In this document: positions 3,962 to 5,002 of the stretch, one piece after another
Layout: each line of letters begins with the position of its first letter
Numbering within the stretch: position 1 is the first letter of the stretch
The notes under the pieces: model-generated
The model's database searches: none
Seen by the model: the letters and a program-made list of their open reading frames with translations, nothing else
Told to the model about the DNA's origin: nothing
Source of the DNA: Actinomycetes bacterium
GTDB lineage: Bacteria; Actinomycetota; Acidimicrobiia; Acidimicrobiales; RAAP-2
Direction: 5' to 3'
NCBI GenBank assembly: GCA_021802025.1
Contig: JAKABC010000123.1
Coordinates: 289 to 5,290, forward strand
Length of the DNA: 5,002 nt
Made by a program: the position numbers and the translations under genes

Positions 3962-5002
3962 GGCGTCGACATCACGCTCGACGAATCGATCCCGAGGTCT
4001 TCGAGGACGGCGCGCGCGCTGTTTCGCCCGGGCCGTCCCGACACCGACCCGCCCGGGTGGATCGTCGCGCCGGTGAGGTAGAGGCCCGCGACGTCGGTGC
4101 GCACCTCGCGCCAGCCCGGCTCGACCGACCCGTCGTCGAGGAGGAACTCGCCCCCGTGGCAGGAGCCGCCGATATTGGCGAGGTTGTGCGCGGCGATGGA
4201 GGTCGGTGACTCGGCGCGCTGAGCGAGGATGTGGGCGTCGTCGAGACCCGTGACCCGTTGGCGGGCGAGATCGAGGAGACGCTCGGCGTAGCGAGTGGTG
4301 GCCGCGTCGTCCCAGGGCTGTCCCTGGTGCAGCTCGGGCGCGATCGTGAGGAACTTGAGGACGGTGCCCGGGGCGCGCCCCGGGTCGACGAGGGTCGAGT
4401 CGACGATCAAGATCCACGGGTCGTCGAGGTCGACCCGGCCCTCGAGGGCGGCCGTGACCTGGCGGTCGAGGCCGGCCGGGGAGCCGAGGGCCCCGGCGAC
4501 CGCGGGGGCCCGGCCCGACGCGTGGGGGTAGGTGGGATGCTCGGTGAGCGCGAAGTGGACGGCGAAGACCGACAGCCCGGGTCGCCAGCGGGCCGCGGCC
4601 GTCGCCACCGACGTCGAGGCGCCCTCGAGCGCGCTATCGAGCGTCACGACGTGAGCGCTCGACACGACGGCGCGTCGGGCGTGGTAGCGCCGTCCGTCGC
4701 GCGTCTCCACCCCGACGCAGCGGCCGTCCTCGACGAGGAACCGTTCGATCCACGCCTCGCACTCCACGTCGCCGCCGTGGGCGCGGATCTGGCGCACCAG
4801 CGCGTCGGGGAGGGCCCGGGAGCCCCCGACCGGGGTCGTCCACCCCGAGCGGATGCGCCCGGCGATGATGGCGGCCGGGAGCGCCCCGGTGCCCGGACGG
4901 CGGGGGGGCTGGATGGTGGCGAAGCTGAGCCACATCAGCGCCTGGCGCACCGCCTCGTGCTCGAAGGTCTCGTGTACGACGTCCCAGGCGCTGCGCGCGC
5001 GC
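3958..5002 (-). CDS. CrtI-like NAD(P)/FAD-dependent oxidoreductase, C-terminal 347 residues
   Basis: The visible part is the C-terminal two thirds of a flavoprotein related to phytoene desaturases; the N-terminal dinucleotide-binding GxGxxG lies beyond the right edge, and the frame is open to base 5002. PVGGSRALPDALVRQI (visible residues 57-72) is the family segment that introduces the second FAD contact, followed by strands of a Rossmann region (VGVETRDGRRYHARRAVVSSAHV). The C-terminal FAD-binding signature GLYLTGATIHPGGSVSG is at about 306-322, then GRNSA. CrtI-type enzymes desaturate or oxidise isoprenoid chains at the membrane, but many relatives, including the PYROXD2 type, have unknown substrates. 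No phytoene synthase is visible, so a carotenoid role is not shown. It overlaps the ICMT-type gene by four bases and is probably co-expressed with it. Confidence 0.92.
   Translation of the reverse strand, partial: RARSAWDVVHETFEHEAVRQALMWLSFATIQPPRRPGTGALPAAIIAGRIRSGWTTPVGGSRALPDALVRQIRAHGGDVECEAWIERFLVEDGRCVGVETRDGRRYHARRAVVSSAHVVTLDSALEGASTSVATAAARWRPGLSVFAVHFALTEHPTYPHASGRAPAVAGALGSPAGLDRQVTAALEGRVDLDDPWILIVDSTLVDPGRAPGTVLKFLTIAPELHQGQPWDDAATTRYAERLLDLARQRVTGLDDAHILAQRAESPTSIAAHNLANIGGSCHGGEFLLDDGSVEPGWREVRTDVAGLYLTGATIHPGGSVSGRPGRNSARAVLEDLGIDSSSVMSTP

Noticed and set aside
3962..4417. Upstream extension of the ICMT-type frame to 349 residues
   Set aside because: The added part is Arg/Pro-rich and overlaps the clearly coding oxidoreductase in another frame. 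The GTG at 3961 with its GTGA overlap is the sensible start.

Overview
The window is about 70% G+C overall. It carries short TANNNT-type -10 elements set only a few bases from start codons, and gene families common in Actinomycetota. I read it as chromosomal DNA of a high-GC actinobacterium, possibly in or near the Acidimicrobiia; that lineage guess is inference. There is no integrase, transposase, phage gene or CRISPR array, and most of the content is ordinary chromosome.

Layout. (1) 1-155, minus: the N-terminus of the conserved P-loop ATPase/GTPase YchF, running off the left edge. (2) 156-265: a divergent intergenic region with a 9-bp-arm inverted repeat between two candidate -10 boxes. (3) 266-898, plus: a class I SAM-dependent methyltransferase of unknown substrate. 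(4) 899-964: a convergent spacer holding a 21-bp tandem duplication. (5) 965-2233, minus: a 12-TM major facilitator transporter, with a candidate -10 and an abutting inverted repeat at 2240-2270. (6) 2421-2861, minus: a two-gene operon of very small membrane proteins (93 aa, then 51 aa of the DUF6131 type), three bases apart. The 51-aa gene lies below the size that automatic ORF lists usually keep. This operon is less GC-rich than its neighbours, has two related palindromes upstream and a terminator-like stem downstream. (7) 3214-3285, plus: tRNA-Arg(CCU), immediately preceded by a leader that can fold in two mutually exclusive ways. (8) 3368-5002, minus: a CrtI-like FAD-dependent oxidoreductase (5' end beyond the right edge) followed with a 4-base overlap by an isoprenylcysteine carboxyl methyltransferase (ICMT)-type integral membrane methyltransferase.

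Functional links. The last two genes are translationally coupled and probably act on one lipid or isoprenoid substrate. The two tiny membrane proteins form a second unit, probably envelope related. YchF, the soluble methyltransferase and the MFS transporter are separate transcription units. I see no complete new defence or biosynthetic system. The most interesting material is regulatory: the tRNA leader, the paired palindromes before the small-membrane operon, and the inverted repeats at the other promoters.
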